Source of the DNA: Andrena cerasifolii
Taxonomy: Eukaryota > Arthropoda > Insecta > Hymenoptera > Andrenidae
Direction: 5' to 3'
Assembly (NCBI RefSeq): GCF_050908995.1
Contig: NC_135133.1
Location: 2,212,001 to 2,276,000 of the forward strand
Length of the DNA stretch: 64,000 nucleotides
The notes under the pieces are model-generated. The model had not been told where the DNA came from and did not search any database. It worked only from the letters and a program-made list of their open reading frames with translations. The first letter of the stretch is position 1. Each line of letters opens with the position of its first letter. A program made the position numbers and the translations under genes. Shown here one piece after another: positions 46,781 to 56,899 of this stretch.

Positions 46781-47800
46781 ATGTACCCCCGCGAATCTAT
46801 TCGAGGACGGTCCGTGCACCGACAGCTTTATCACACGGTGGCATGGATCGCGTTCAAGAGGTCGGTCGCGTCAGCGATGCCTCTAATTAACACAGCCTGT
46901 ATACGGAGCTGGGCGCCGCTCGCCGCGAAAATTAGTTTTCCAACGGCGGTTAATTGCGTTTCTAAGGAAAACTCGTCAGCCACCGCGGAATAAAAGGGTC
47001 ACGGAAGATGGATGACGGAACAGCGTCGCCATTACCGGGTGTCTGGCGATGGGGGCGCTGATAGCCTCGGGTTCGATAAACGTGCAGAGCGCTGAAACCC
47101 TGGCTCCGCCGTGGATGCGTCTCTGGTTAACGTCTCACTAACGCGATCATGCAAACGCCAGAGGGGATTGTAAACGGCTCGCTCTACAAAGTTGCCGTCT
47201 CTAGCTCCCACTATTCTCTCTGCCCTGTATTTCCTCCCTGCTCCTCTCGATCAGCCTCCCACTCCTCCGCGCGTTAATACGTTCATCCTGGTTTTCTCTT
47301 TTTTTGATTCTCCTTTTGTCGAGTGTATGCTTCTCTGTCGAGTTCCGCCGACTTCTGCTTCTGATTCCACTGCGATGTTTGCTTTTCCGTGGGCTTCTTC
47401 TGCCGTCGTCTCTTTCCGCGCATCTGACAGGCCTCGTGAGCCTCTTTCCCCGTCGGTCTACAAAGTTACTCGCTCAAGACACACGATATAACCATGGGTC
47501 GCGATACGAGTATCCGTGTCGATAGAAGTAGGCGTTGGAAACTTATCGCGAGCAAGCCTTTAACGTCCAGGAAAGAAATCATTTCAGGGGAGGGGACGTG
47601 GAACGACGAGGTTCGCTTCGGAAGAAATGATTGATGATGAGGTGTTTTTATATTGGCGGATTTATATTGTTTGCAGCGGCGCGCTAATGGTGGATTTCTG
47701 AGCATCGAGCCACTGGAGGTGTGCGAGTGAGCAGTGGTATTGGAATGCTGGGAAATGTTGCTTAAAGTGTGGGGACAAATATGAGGCATTCAGAGGAGAA
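46781..47800. other. GC-rich island with a pyrimidine-rich run
   Basis: 46781-47180 is CpG-rich and unique-looking; 47190-47430 is strongly pyrimidine-rich, similar in style to 29740-30030. The open frames at 47192 and 47304 are low-complexity translations of that run. No exon could be defended. Confidence 0.3.
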
Positions 47801-47941
47801 AAGGGATTAACCAACATTTTTGGCGAAATTGAGTTAGTAACAGTAATTTAAATAGGAATTTTTTTTTCAATTTAAAATTGTGTTGCATAACAAAATCACT
47901 TGTTGCATTGACATTTTGTGGTGACATCTGTGGCAACACTG

Positions 47942-48597
47942 GAGGAGTGATTTTTCAAAAGGGCACATTTCCACGCAGAAATTTTTTTTCAATAACAGCA
48001 AAAAATTTGTGGTACCTACGTCTATTAAAAAAAAACATTTTTCTTTTTATTAGTAGCTACACGTACATTTTAATCTTCCATCTGATAGCGGTAATGTTTT
48101 AAGTTTGGAAATAAGCCCTCTTGTATGAAACCATTTGGAAATAAGCCAAATTTATCTTTCCTTCCTTCACTATTAAGAACTTGCACAATCTTTTGATTAT
48201 AATATAATTATACTATAATGTTGATGGTTACTTTGTTCTGCCAAATTTAATTCTAAAGATACCACGAGAGTGAGTGCATTTTAAAACTAATTTAACCAAG
48301 TTTGGGTAATTCTACGGAATTAAGTTCCTTCTGTTTCGAATTCATTACAATTTCCGAGACGAGTATAGGAAATATGCCCGTTTTGTTTCAGACTAAAAAA
48401 TGATTTCACTATGTCATCAGACAAGCTTCGAAATAAGACCTTTAGTAATTTCGCTTCATTTTTTCGAAAAAGAATTAAACTTATTCCGTAGTGTTTCGCG
48501 CCACTGGGGGATGTAATTTAACATTATTAAGGCGATGCCATTGAAATTTGCTTCAAGGTCAAACATGGAAATGCGCCCTTTTGAAAAATCACTCCTC
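47942..48597. mobile_element. Word-iterated element Q, GAGGAGTGATTTTTCAAAAG ends
   Basis: The ends GAGGAGTGATTTTTCAAAAG and complement continue as inverted GGGCRCATTTCC. The word GGAAATRNGCCC occurs inverted at the left end (about 47961), then direct near 48107, 48129 (GGAAATAAGCCA), 48368 and 48568. A 4-bp flank ACTG/ACTT is the only hint of a duplication. Non-coding. Confidence 0.6.
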
Positions 48598-48910
48598 ACT
48601 TATTAAAATTAAATGTAAAATTAATTATATCTTCACTAGGAAGTACTTCGAATAGCGTCAGAAGCTAAAAATTATGACCGCACTGGCAACAACGCCTGCA
48701 AAACATAATGCTGTCGAAACCCTATTTTTTACATCGCCTATTTCTCCGTTTACCGAGTACTAAGTAGGGTTAGTCCGTTGTTGCTCCGAAGGCCTCATAT
48801 GAGAATTTAAAGGAAGCATTATTTTCCTATTATAATATTGCTGTATCTCTACGAAGAAAGTTATACGAAATGATCATTTAGAATTGGAATACTTTAGACA
48901 TCTTCTGAAC

Positions 48911-49139
48911 CAGAGTTGGGCCAAATGTAATCTAATTACAAATTACAAAGTACAATTAAACTGTAATTGTGTAATTGATTACACATTATTTTCTGTAATT
49001 ATTAATTTAGGTAGTTGACCATTTGGTTTTGTCAGCTATCTAAATGAACGATTACAGAAAATAATGTGTAATCAATTACACAATTACAGTTTAATCGTAC
49101 TTTGTAATTTGTAATTAGATTACATTTTGCCCAACTCTG
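48911..49139. mobile_element. hAT-type MITE, CAGAGTTGGGC ends
   Basis: CAGAGTTGGGCCAAATGTAAT and its inverted partner enclose 229 bp that is almost entirely palindromic. 8-bp flanks TTCTGAAC and TTCCGAAC (48903-48910, 49140-49147) differ at one base. The CAGAG start and 8-bp duplication are characteristic of hAT elements. Confidence 0.85.
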
Positions 49140-49149
49140 TTCCGAACGA

Positions 49150-49930
49150 ACCTGCCGAGCTGAAGGTTTGAAAATTTAGAAGTAAACGACCGGAATAACA
49201 TCTTACAATAAAAATTGCTGTTGCATTTTATTTTAGAAGACCCTAACTACACTTGCAATCAAAAGTTTGCCCAAAAACCTCCGATCATCGGAGAAAGAAA
49301 ATTACTTCGAAGGCATACGCCATCCCTGATACCAAGCATTCACCAAAAGAGTACCTGAAAAATACTGGCTGCGCTTCTAAGAGCCTATCTATCCCCTAAC
49401 AGTTGCAATAATTCCCAGCTGGAAACTCTCGGTACATATTGGCCGTACCTTGTCATAAATAAATTCCGCCGCGGAACGGTAGCATAAATTAACGTCGATC
49501 CGCGAAAATTTTTCCGCGACCCGCAGCTTCTGGCGGATTTTTCCCCCAGCTCCGCGAGATTTCTCCTCTCGCGCGCTTGGACGCGGCGCGATCCCTCGTT
49601 GGGTTCAACCTGTACGCTTTCTAAACGGCAATTAACGATGATAAGATGCCTGGATGGAATTTTTCGACCCCCCCGAAGAAGCTCCCGAGCGCTGAATGGT
49701 CGATATGATACCTCCGGCCGTGCATCGACGTGCATATCGCGCGAGTTTATTACCAGCACTGCATTAACCTTTCGTAGCATAAACGACAGAACCGTTTGCC
49801 AGCGATGGGAAACGCGAAACGCTGATTGCTTTTCGGCCCTGAACCCCTCTTTCTTCGCCATTTTATCCGCTGGCGTGGCATCGATTGACGGTGCTTAATG
49901 AATACGAAGGTTAACGCTTACTAATGATGG
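49150..49930. other. GC-rich island
   Basis: Unique-looking CpG-rich block between transposons, with homeodomain-like TTAAT cores near 49740-49790. It contains the frame listed next. Confidence 0.3.
49385..49861 (-). CDS. Unrecognised 158-codon open frame (doubtful)
   Basis: It opens with ATG in a good start context (AAAATGG) as MAKKEGFRAE and ends at a stop at 49385. It is rich in Arg, Ser and Glu, with no signal peptide, membrane segment or domain I recognise. It lies in a CpG-rich island where long frames arise by chance, and a 99-codon frame overlaps it on the other strand. It is the longest ATG-initiated frame in the window's islands outside the 8.7-12.3 kb block. A real single-exon gene or exon cannot be excluded. 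Confidence 0.15.
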   Translation of the reverse strand: MAKKEGFRAEKQSAFRVSHRWQTVLSFMLRKVNAVLVINSRDMHVDARPEVSYRPFSARELLRGGRKIPSRHLIIVNCRLESVQVEPNEGSRRVQARERRNLAELGEKSARSCGSRKNFRGSTLIYATVPRRNLFMTRYGQYVPRVSSWELLQLLGDR

Positions 49931-50037
49931 TGCCTGTATGTATAGTTGCTGGATGTGGCGTGTAAAGTGATATCTCTGGGGTACAACCCATCGAAAGTCT
50001 TATTCGGCAGGTATTATGGGAGTCTATAACTGTATAC

Positions 50038-50998
50038 CAGTGTTTCCCAATCTTCTTTGGGTCGCGACCCTCCTTTCACAAATTAAATTTAAGGGGTTAT
50101 ACCTAGTCAGGCGGCCGAAAAGAGGCGAATGTTTGTGAATTTTTTTTGAAAAAGTGGATGCATATATTCTTACAGAACTTTTTGTGCTTAAAAGAGCAAC
50201 ATTTATAGAACATTTGGTAATTTTTTCGTAGAAAAATATTTACGTTTATAATAAAATAACAGGCGACATCCAAGAAGCATTTTTAAAAATTTGGTTTTGA
50301 GGTGAGCATTGCCATTCGGAACCAGATTATCTAAAATCAAAAAACAAAAAAGATTTCGTTAGTATATTAATTTGTCCTCAGGTTGACGCAGAGAATTTTC
50401 CGAAAAATTAATTTAAAACAAAATGGCGGCTATTTAAAGTTGAAATCCTGATTTTTTCGCGTAATTTTTGCAGGAAAAATGCTTCTTGGATGTCGCTTGT
50501 TATTTTATTATAAACGTAAATATTTTTCTACGAAAAAATTACCAAATGTTCTTTAAATGTTGCTTTTTTAAGCGCAAAAAGTTTTGTCAAAATATACGCT
50601 TCCGCTTCTTAAAAAAAAATTCACAAATATTCGCCTCTTTTGGGCCGCCTGACTAGGTATAACCCCTTAACACGGTAAAGAAGACACATTAAAAATATGC
50701 ATTTCAGAGTGTAATTCTAACTTAATAATATTGAATTATCTTAATACTTATATTAAATATACTTAAAGCTATTTAATATATTTAATTATCTTATTTAGTG
50801 CGATGGTTGTGCTTACATCTGGGTAACCAGCTTTTTCTTTTCTTCATATATGAAAAAATCACTGTCACATCGTCTATGGAATATGGCAATGTAACCATAT
50901 TAAAATAAATAAGCGCTAAGAATCGTCAACTAAAAATAACCGCGGCGACCCTCAAAAAACACTTCGCGGGGGTAGCGATCCCAGGTTGGAAACCACTG
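50038..50998. mobile_element. hAT-type element, CAGTGTTTCCCAA ends
   Basis: The left end CAGTGTTTCCCAATC...GGGTCGCGACCC and the right end GGGTAGCGATCCC...GGTTGGAAACCACTG are flanked by CTGTATAC (50030-50037) and CTCTATAC (50999-51006), an 8-bp duplication with one change. Without the nested element H it would be about 383 bp. Non-autonomous and non-coding. Confidence 0.85.
50093..50666. mobile_element. TTAA foldback element H, GGGGTTATACCTAGTCAGG ends
   Basis: TTAA at 50089-50092 and 50667-50670. Arms of about 250 bp are near-identical in inversion (GCGGCCGAAAAGAGGCGAA; ACATCCAAGAAGC; TTGTTATTTTATTATAAACG). It is inserted in the hAT element at 50038-50998, so it is the younger of the two. 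Confidence 0.88.
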
Positions 50999-51070
50999 CT
51001 CTATACCTACACATCTTTGGTTAAATTCCTGCATATTCCGGAGGCTGAATGTACTTACATATGTAGCGTA

Positions 51071-51950
51071 CAGGGTGTTCGGTAACTGCTGGTAGAGTCG
51101 GTAAGGGGATGATTCTGCACGAAAATATCAGTCGAAAATATGGTAATTATTTACAAAAGGGTAGTTCGCGCCGATCTGGATGAACTTGAAATATATTGTT
51201 AAGTTCGTCATTCTGAATAACTTTTTGCTATGTTACTGTCGCCCGACGTTAGTTTTCGAGATGTTCCAAAATACTCTAATCGGTAGTTGATCGGCGAGAG
51301 ATGCTAAGATATAAAAATGTTTAAATCTCTGAAATGTTTAGTCTAGCCCCAACCAAGTAGGTACCCATTTATATGTGCTTGCTCACGTCGCGTCTTCATT
51401 ATGCTGAAGAACTGTATTAGAATGTTGGTAACTTGGTGAATGGAAGCACGGGGGGTTTGTTTACATGACAAGAAATGTGCCCTAGCACAAACCAATTGTT
51501 GATTTACTATTTTACACAATTTCTTTTCGCAAGAATGAAGTGTACTCGTAACCGAAGTTTAAATAAAGTTTCCTGCGACTTTTTATTAAACTAAAGCCCA
51601 GCGAGGGTAACATGTAGGTATAGGAAATAGTTATTCGGAATGTTGCCCCCGACGATATATTTCAAGGTCATCGAAATCGGTGAGGACTACGTTTTTGTAA
51701 ATAATTACAGAAAATATAAAATAACTTTTTTTCATTTCATATGCCTTATATTCATTTATAAGTCCACTCTAAGCCGATAGAAATAAATAATAGCTCATAA
51801 TATTGCTATTTGTAAACTCGAAGAATATTCAAAGTCGATTTTCTCGAAAATAAAGCCTCAAATTAGACAAATTCATTCTACATTTTCGACATATTTTTTC
51901 ATGCAGAATCACACCCTTTTCGGTTGTACCACTAGTTACCGAACACCCTG
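51071..51950. mobile_element. Family B element, CAGGGTGTTCGGTAACT ends
   Basis: Ends CAGGGTGTTCGGTAACTGCTGG and the complement of CAGGGTGTTCGGTAACTAGTGG, with TA at the left flank and TG (decayed TA) at the right. Both arms carry GATTCTGCAYGAAAAwAT and TCGAAAAT, as at 19014. Poly-T-rich interior, no coding. Confidence 0.75.
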
Positions 51951-51952
51951 TG

Positions 51953-52429
51953 CCACACTTTGAGTGGCGTCGGCGTTTTCGCGCGAGTTAAGCTTTTGTA
52001 CAGCACAATAGCCACGGACTTAGACTACTTACAGTATAGCTACACTTTACGTTGGAGTTTCAAGGGTCGAAGTTGAAACTAATAAGCTTTTAATAAGAAA
52101 TTTCTATTACCCCTCCATTAGAAGCCACAAATCAATTTTTCCCAAATTATATAATCCGATCCCCAAATTTGCAAACGTCCCACACAGAGTTACCATTTAA
52201 ATGGAAGCATGTTTTCCCAAAGAATTTATTCAATTTTTTATCAGATTCAATACTGAAGTATGAATTTCTCAAAATGAACGAAGACTCATTCACAGCTTTC
52301 TTCTATTAGAAACTAGAGAAAAGTATAGAGCAAGAAAAAAGTAGAGATTATAGAAAATAGACGATAGAAGGCCGCATTTTGCCCGAAGGATGTATGAACT
52401 GCGTTTCTTAAGCATGCAGAGTTCTCTAA
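51953..52429. other. No feature recognised
   Basis: Mixed AT-rich sequence without supported features. Confidence 0.35.
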
Positions 52430-53500
52430 TTAATATCTAAGTCATCTTCGCTGGTCGCACGATATCAGAAAAAAAAGAACGTATCTGCCGGCTAAGTTGC
52501 GTTAATTGGAGTTGACAAGTCAATTGACATCGTGATTTATTCAGATAGACATCGGGAGCGCAGTGATTGACGATGGCCACTGGCTCTGTTCCGTGGAAAG
52601 CGAATATTTGCGATGCGATCAAAGCCTCTTAATCAACGATTAATAAGAGAACAAAAACACGCTAAGCCGCGCTTATTACGAGCCTGACAATTCGAATTGC
52701 CGGCACTTCAAAGCGAACGATGAAATATCATTTCAATTTATCGGCGTATTTATCGTGTATCTATACAACGTTTACGAGCACAGGCTGCGTCCCATGAAAA
52801 TAAATACTTGTAATAGAGATCAAACCGTCTGACTGTCATGTAACGTTAGAAAACACAGTTGCCGAGTGTGTAAACGTGTATTGAAACCGAGGGAGCAAAT
52901 GAAGCGTCGTTTTGACGTGTTTGACAGACTACTCTACTGTAACGTGGAAACAGCAGACTGTGTCATCTTCATTTAGCAGAAATATAATAGATACTGCAAT
53001 GGATATGGTGAGAACCTTTCTTCGTAGGAACTCTAGGAGGAACTACAATTGCAATGTGCCAGTCACACCTCTAGACAATCCGAATGAAATCCCTTTCTCT
53101 CCGCTTGGTCCGAGCACGTTTTGAGGATGTCGAGATTGATGACTGGCTGCAGTTTAACGCCGCGTTGGCTACGGCTGTGCCACTTATGACGAAGCAAACA
53201 AAGTGGCAGAGCCTGAAATTTATGGCGCTGCATGTTTCGGTCACGGGATGCGGTCCCTGGCTCCCCCTTGCAAAACTTACGCGCATGATTTACGAGAGCG
53301 AGAAGGAGGCTCGAGATAAGGGGCAGAAAATGGTGAAAAGCATTCGAAAGGTTTCGCGGTGAAAAGTGGTGGTGATAATGTGGGATGGCAAGACGGTCAT
53401 ATTTATTCGTGGAAGACTGGCAGAATCGACGAATGGAGTGCATGGATAATTTATGCAGATTTGTGGGTGTAAAAGGTCTCTGGAAGATGGCACAGGAAAG
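52430..53500. other. Single-copy island, possible regulatory or exonic DNA
   Basis: 52430-52860 has unique-looking sequence with clustered ATTAA/GATAA cores. 53000-53480 is more GC-rich and holds open frames on both strands (next entry). Confidence 0.3.
53084..53362 (+). CDS. Unrecognised 92-codon open frame (doubtful)
   Basis: It opens MKSLSLRLVR and ends KSIRKVSR. The middle (EDVEIDDWLQFNAALATAVP, about residues 14-33) is not low-complexity and could fold as helices, and the C-terminus is basic. On the other strand an ATG frame (53286-53071) ends in the basic stretch SSKRARTKRRERDF, so either strand, or neither, may be coding. No domain is recognised. There are no splice sites I would defend. 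Confidence 0.15.
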   Translation: MKSLSLRLVRARFEDVEIDDWLQFNAALATAVPLMTKQTKWQSLKFMALHVSVTGCGPWLPLAKLTRMIYESEKEARDKGQKMVKSIRKVSR

Positions 53501-53540
53501 CTAGATCAGAAATTAAGGTGTTCGAAACTGATTCTTTGAA

Positions 53541-53850
53541 GGGGGTATCCTATTCTTTGGACTAAAAACATAGCAAAATTTAGGAATTTTTTTTTAAGAA
53601 TCTAGCGATTCGATTCATCTGGAATTTGGACCATGTTTGGATGCATCTTTGCGGAAGCTGCAGTTTTTTTTTTGTTAATTTTTAACCATAAATATAGTAG
53701 TTATGCATGATCGACCATCGCGCCGCCGCAAAATTCGCCGGCCGTTGGTGTGCATGATATTTATCTAGCAGGTAATCTGAAACAGAAAAATGAAACGGCG
53801 TTTTATTTTTTACATATGTAGCTTGAAATTGATGATGTAATGAGGGAGGA
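53541..53850 (+). mobile_element. TTAA element F2, left part only
   Basis: TGAA (decayed TTAA) then GGGGGTATCCTATTC. It matches F1 at 40030 through GGACCATGTTT, GTGTGCATG and GAAACGGCGTTTTA, then stops shortly before element G. The right end is lost. Confidence 0.55.
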
Positions 53851-53864
53851 TATAGGTAACTTGA

Positions 53865-54558
53865 GGGGTTAGGCCACCTTGGACGCAGCAAAATTGCAGT
53901 CATTTTCGGCATTTTTTTTAGGAAGATAATAAAATAAACAGAAAATTTAATACGAAGCCTGTTTATTGTACAACTCTTGCCGGAAAAAATCGTATTTTTT
54001 ACCCCACAAAATGGCGGCGGTAGAGCCGTGATACGCAAGATCTTGAGGAGCGACGTTTTCCACGATGTTCAATCTCACGGCTATAGCATTTGACCTCGAA
54101 CAAAAAAACAAAAAGTTATATTTTCTACATGCCTAAATCTAGAGAAGTACGTATCGGCTTTACGATATCTTGAACATATTCTTTGCTATTGATACTTTTA
54201 TAAAAAAAAAAATGCACTTTTTCTCCCCATGTTTACCATTTCGAGACAAATTAATGTTTCTGGATTTCCTTAAGTACTTCTCTAATTTCAGGCCTGTAGA
54301 AAATAAAACTTTTTGGTTTTTTGTTCTAGGTCAAACGGTATAGCCGTGAGATTGAACACCGTGGAAAACGTCGCTCCTCAAGTTCTTGGGTATCACGGCT
54401 CTACCGCCGCCATTTTGTAGGAAAACAAAATAAAATTTTCACCGGCGAGAGTTGTACAATAACAGGCTTCATATTAAATCTTCTGTTTATTTCATTATCT
54501 TCCTAAAAAAATGCCGAAAATGACTGCAATTTTGCTCCGTCCAAGGTGGCCTAACCCC
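53865..54558. mobile_element. TTAA foldback element G, GGGGTTAGGCCACCTTGGAC ends
   Basis: TTAA at 54559-54562 on the right and TTGA at 53861-53864 on the left. Arms of about 300 bp are near-identical in inversion, sharing CAAAATGGCGGCGGTAGAGC, GAGGAGCGACGTTTTCCACG and TTCAATCTCACGGCTATA. The loop near 54190 is AT-rich. This is the cleanest long hairpin in the window. Some shared arm motifs (AAAATGGCGGCG) look like coding or UTR-type sequence, but no frame is open across them. Confidence 0.88.
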
Positions 54559-54562
54559 TTAA

Positions 54563-55267
54563 AGAAAATTATTCACAAACGTCAATCAATTCACCCGTTT
54601 ATTCGAGAAATTTAATTACAGTCGTAATGTAGAGCAAGGAAAATATTTTCCAGAAAAATGTTTCAGTGTGTACGTCTGTAAAAATTCTCTTATGAAGAAG
54701 AATCCTTATGTCAATTTCAACTAAAATTAATTGGAGTATATTCGAATATGTTTTAATTTCTTAGCTCACTATTATTTATAGTCGGTTTAATCAGTTTTCA
54801 TTATTAATTTAGCAAACGTTAGAAATAAAATAAGTTTAATGAATTTATAACACCCGTCAAATTATAGCCCCCGCAGCTACTTTTCCATTGTTTAATCAAT
54901 CCTGTTATCTATGAGGAGAAATGAAAACTTCTATTTGCACTTTTGAATAGAAGAATTTCAGCTCTTTCAGACTGCATAGGGATTAAAATATTTACTGATC
55001 AATTTATAGGAATAATATTGACTCCTAGAAATGAGAATATTACATCAGTACTAACGAATTCAGTACTTACCGCATTGTACGATAACAAAACGAAGCACAG
55101 CTACACAATTCAAACACTGAAATTCACATAGTGCGAAGTTTTACCCGCTGCGAACTTTTACCTACCTTTACTCCACATAGAATATTTTTAAATACTAGTA
55201 AAGTAACTGGAGGTTTACTATCCTGAAACGTGAAGCTTCTAACTTTTCTTCCGTACATTCTTAATTC
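54563..55267. other. AT-rich, no feature recognised
   Basis: Short frames without recognisable products. Confidence 0.35.
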
Positions 55268-56000
55268 GATTAGGGGAGACCGGGGTAAAATGAGCTTCCT
55301 TAATTTGTTCTTTAACAATAGAATATATTTACAAATTTTGGTGACGTAATAAATGTATGTACTACAAGAATGCTAATTACGCACATTCAGACATCGAAAA
55401 ATGTAAATTCATTTAAAAAATTAGAAATGAATTTTTAGAGACTTCCGTTTGTTTTTCTTTTCCATTTAGCTTTTCGGATAAATGAGTCATAAATGTTATT
55501 TTAACTCCAAATTTTTTTCTGCGTGTTTAAAGCAAGCTTATAAACATACACGTACACGCGTTTGTGAAAGATTATTCCTAACATTATTAATTAATTAATT
55601 TTCCACTGAGTACATATTCGGGGTAAACTGAACTGCAAATGGCTGCTAACAACCGATGCGCAAGTGATGTGCGCAATATCCTAACCTGTCAGCTGGCTAG
55701 AAAACCACGCGGCGCGGTGGAACAGAAACTAACCTCAAAAAAATGAAAAATCTGCCACAGTTTTTGACAACTACGGGGCAAAAAAGCCAGAAGCTGTCGT
55801 GCTACACACGTCATTCCAGCGCAAGGGGTTAATATTTACCTATATCCTTAATTAAAGTTCTTATTTTGTTCCATCTCACTTTGCACCGGATAGGAGTTTA
55901 CTTTACCCCACATATGGGGGACTTGCATCATTTTTTTCAAGTTGAATTAAAATTCAACTTGTGAACCGGGGTAATATATTATTAAATATAATAAAATATG

Positions 56001-56001
<1 letters not shown>

Positions 56002-56042
<41 letters not shown>
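56002..56042 (+). repeat. (TA)n microsatellite
   Basis: About twenty TA units inside J2, directly before the nested hAT-like element. Confidence 0.95.
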
Positions 56043-56047
<5 letters not shown>

Positions 56048-56048
56048 T

Positions 56049-56410
56049 GAAAGTGACCAGACGTCCCGCATTGTGCGGGACATTTCCGCATTTGAGCCCT
56101 TTGTCCTACACTGAAAAGTGTGCCGCAAAGAGTCCCGGATTGGACATGTAAACTTTTACATTTTCGCATTGGCATAAAGTTACTGTTTCCTCTACTTTCT
56201 TTGTTGTGTAAAAAAAAAAAATTTTTTAATTTCGTTTCAATGTATCATCTTATAATCACAAGTATGAATTTTTAAATATATTGTAAATGCTTTAATAAAC
56301 TACGGAAAAGATCTCCTCACTCATCAGTAAACACTTTTGTTTTTATTTATTTATTTTTTTTTGCTTGCTTGCTTGTCCCGCATTGGAACAGAAAATATCT
56401 GGTCACTTTA
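56049..56410. mobile_element. hAT-like element nested in J2
   Basis: GAAAGTGACCAGACGTCCCGC and the complement of TAAAGTGACCAGATATTTTC form the ends. Perfect 8-bp flanks ATTAAAAT lie at 56041-56048 and 56411-56418. The interior carries TCCCGCATTGTGCGGGACA and, near the right end, GTCCCGCATTGGAAC. Non-coding. hAT class is inferred from the 8-bp duplication. Confidence 0.7.
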
Positions 56411-56899
56411 ATTAAAATATACTCTAAGTTTATTTTAAGTATTGCTATTCGTCATTTACCAATAGTAATATTTAAATTATATTCTAAATCTATTTCCACG
56501 CATTTTTATCGAAAGGAATAAATTTTATTCGACTTCAAACTTTTTCGAGCTCACTTTACCCCGGTCTCCCTTAGATACACTTCGCCTTCGCAACAATACA
56601 TTCATTACGAAAATTTATTGCTCTATTTTATAAAACATATTAGAGTACAGTTACAGTTTCTCACAAAAAGTTATCAAATATCTTGTCTCCACACCACTTT
56701 CAACGCGATTGACTTGAAGAATTTGCACAAATTCTGATATTTCAACGAATATAAGAACTGCGCCCATATCTTCCAAAGAATTCAGCTACTAATTAAAATC
56801 AGAACTTAAAAACTAAGGCACCTAAAATAGCGGCACAGTGTTTGCGAAATATTTCTCAGTTATACCATACAAGACTCTGTTGTTCCCCGCTAAAAATTG

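Larger units (their letters stand above)
55271..56573. mobile_element. Word-iterated element J2, TAGGGGAGACCGGGG ends
   Basis: Ends TAGGGGAGACCGGGGTAAA and the complement of TAAGGGAGACCGGGGTAAA, flanked by GAT (55268-55270, 56574-56576). A word CCGGGGTAAARTGAGC recurs at both ends and inside: near 55619 (CGGGGTAAACTGAAC), inverted near 55876 and 55894, partial near 55966. A hAT-like element is nested at 56049-56410. Without it J2 would be about 930 bp, similar to J1. Confidence 0.72.
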
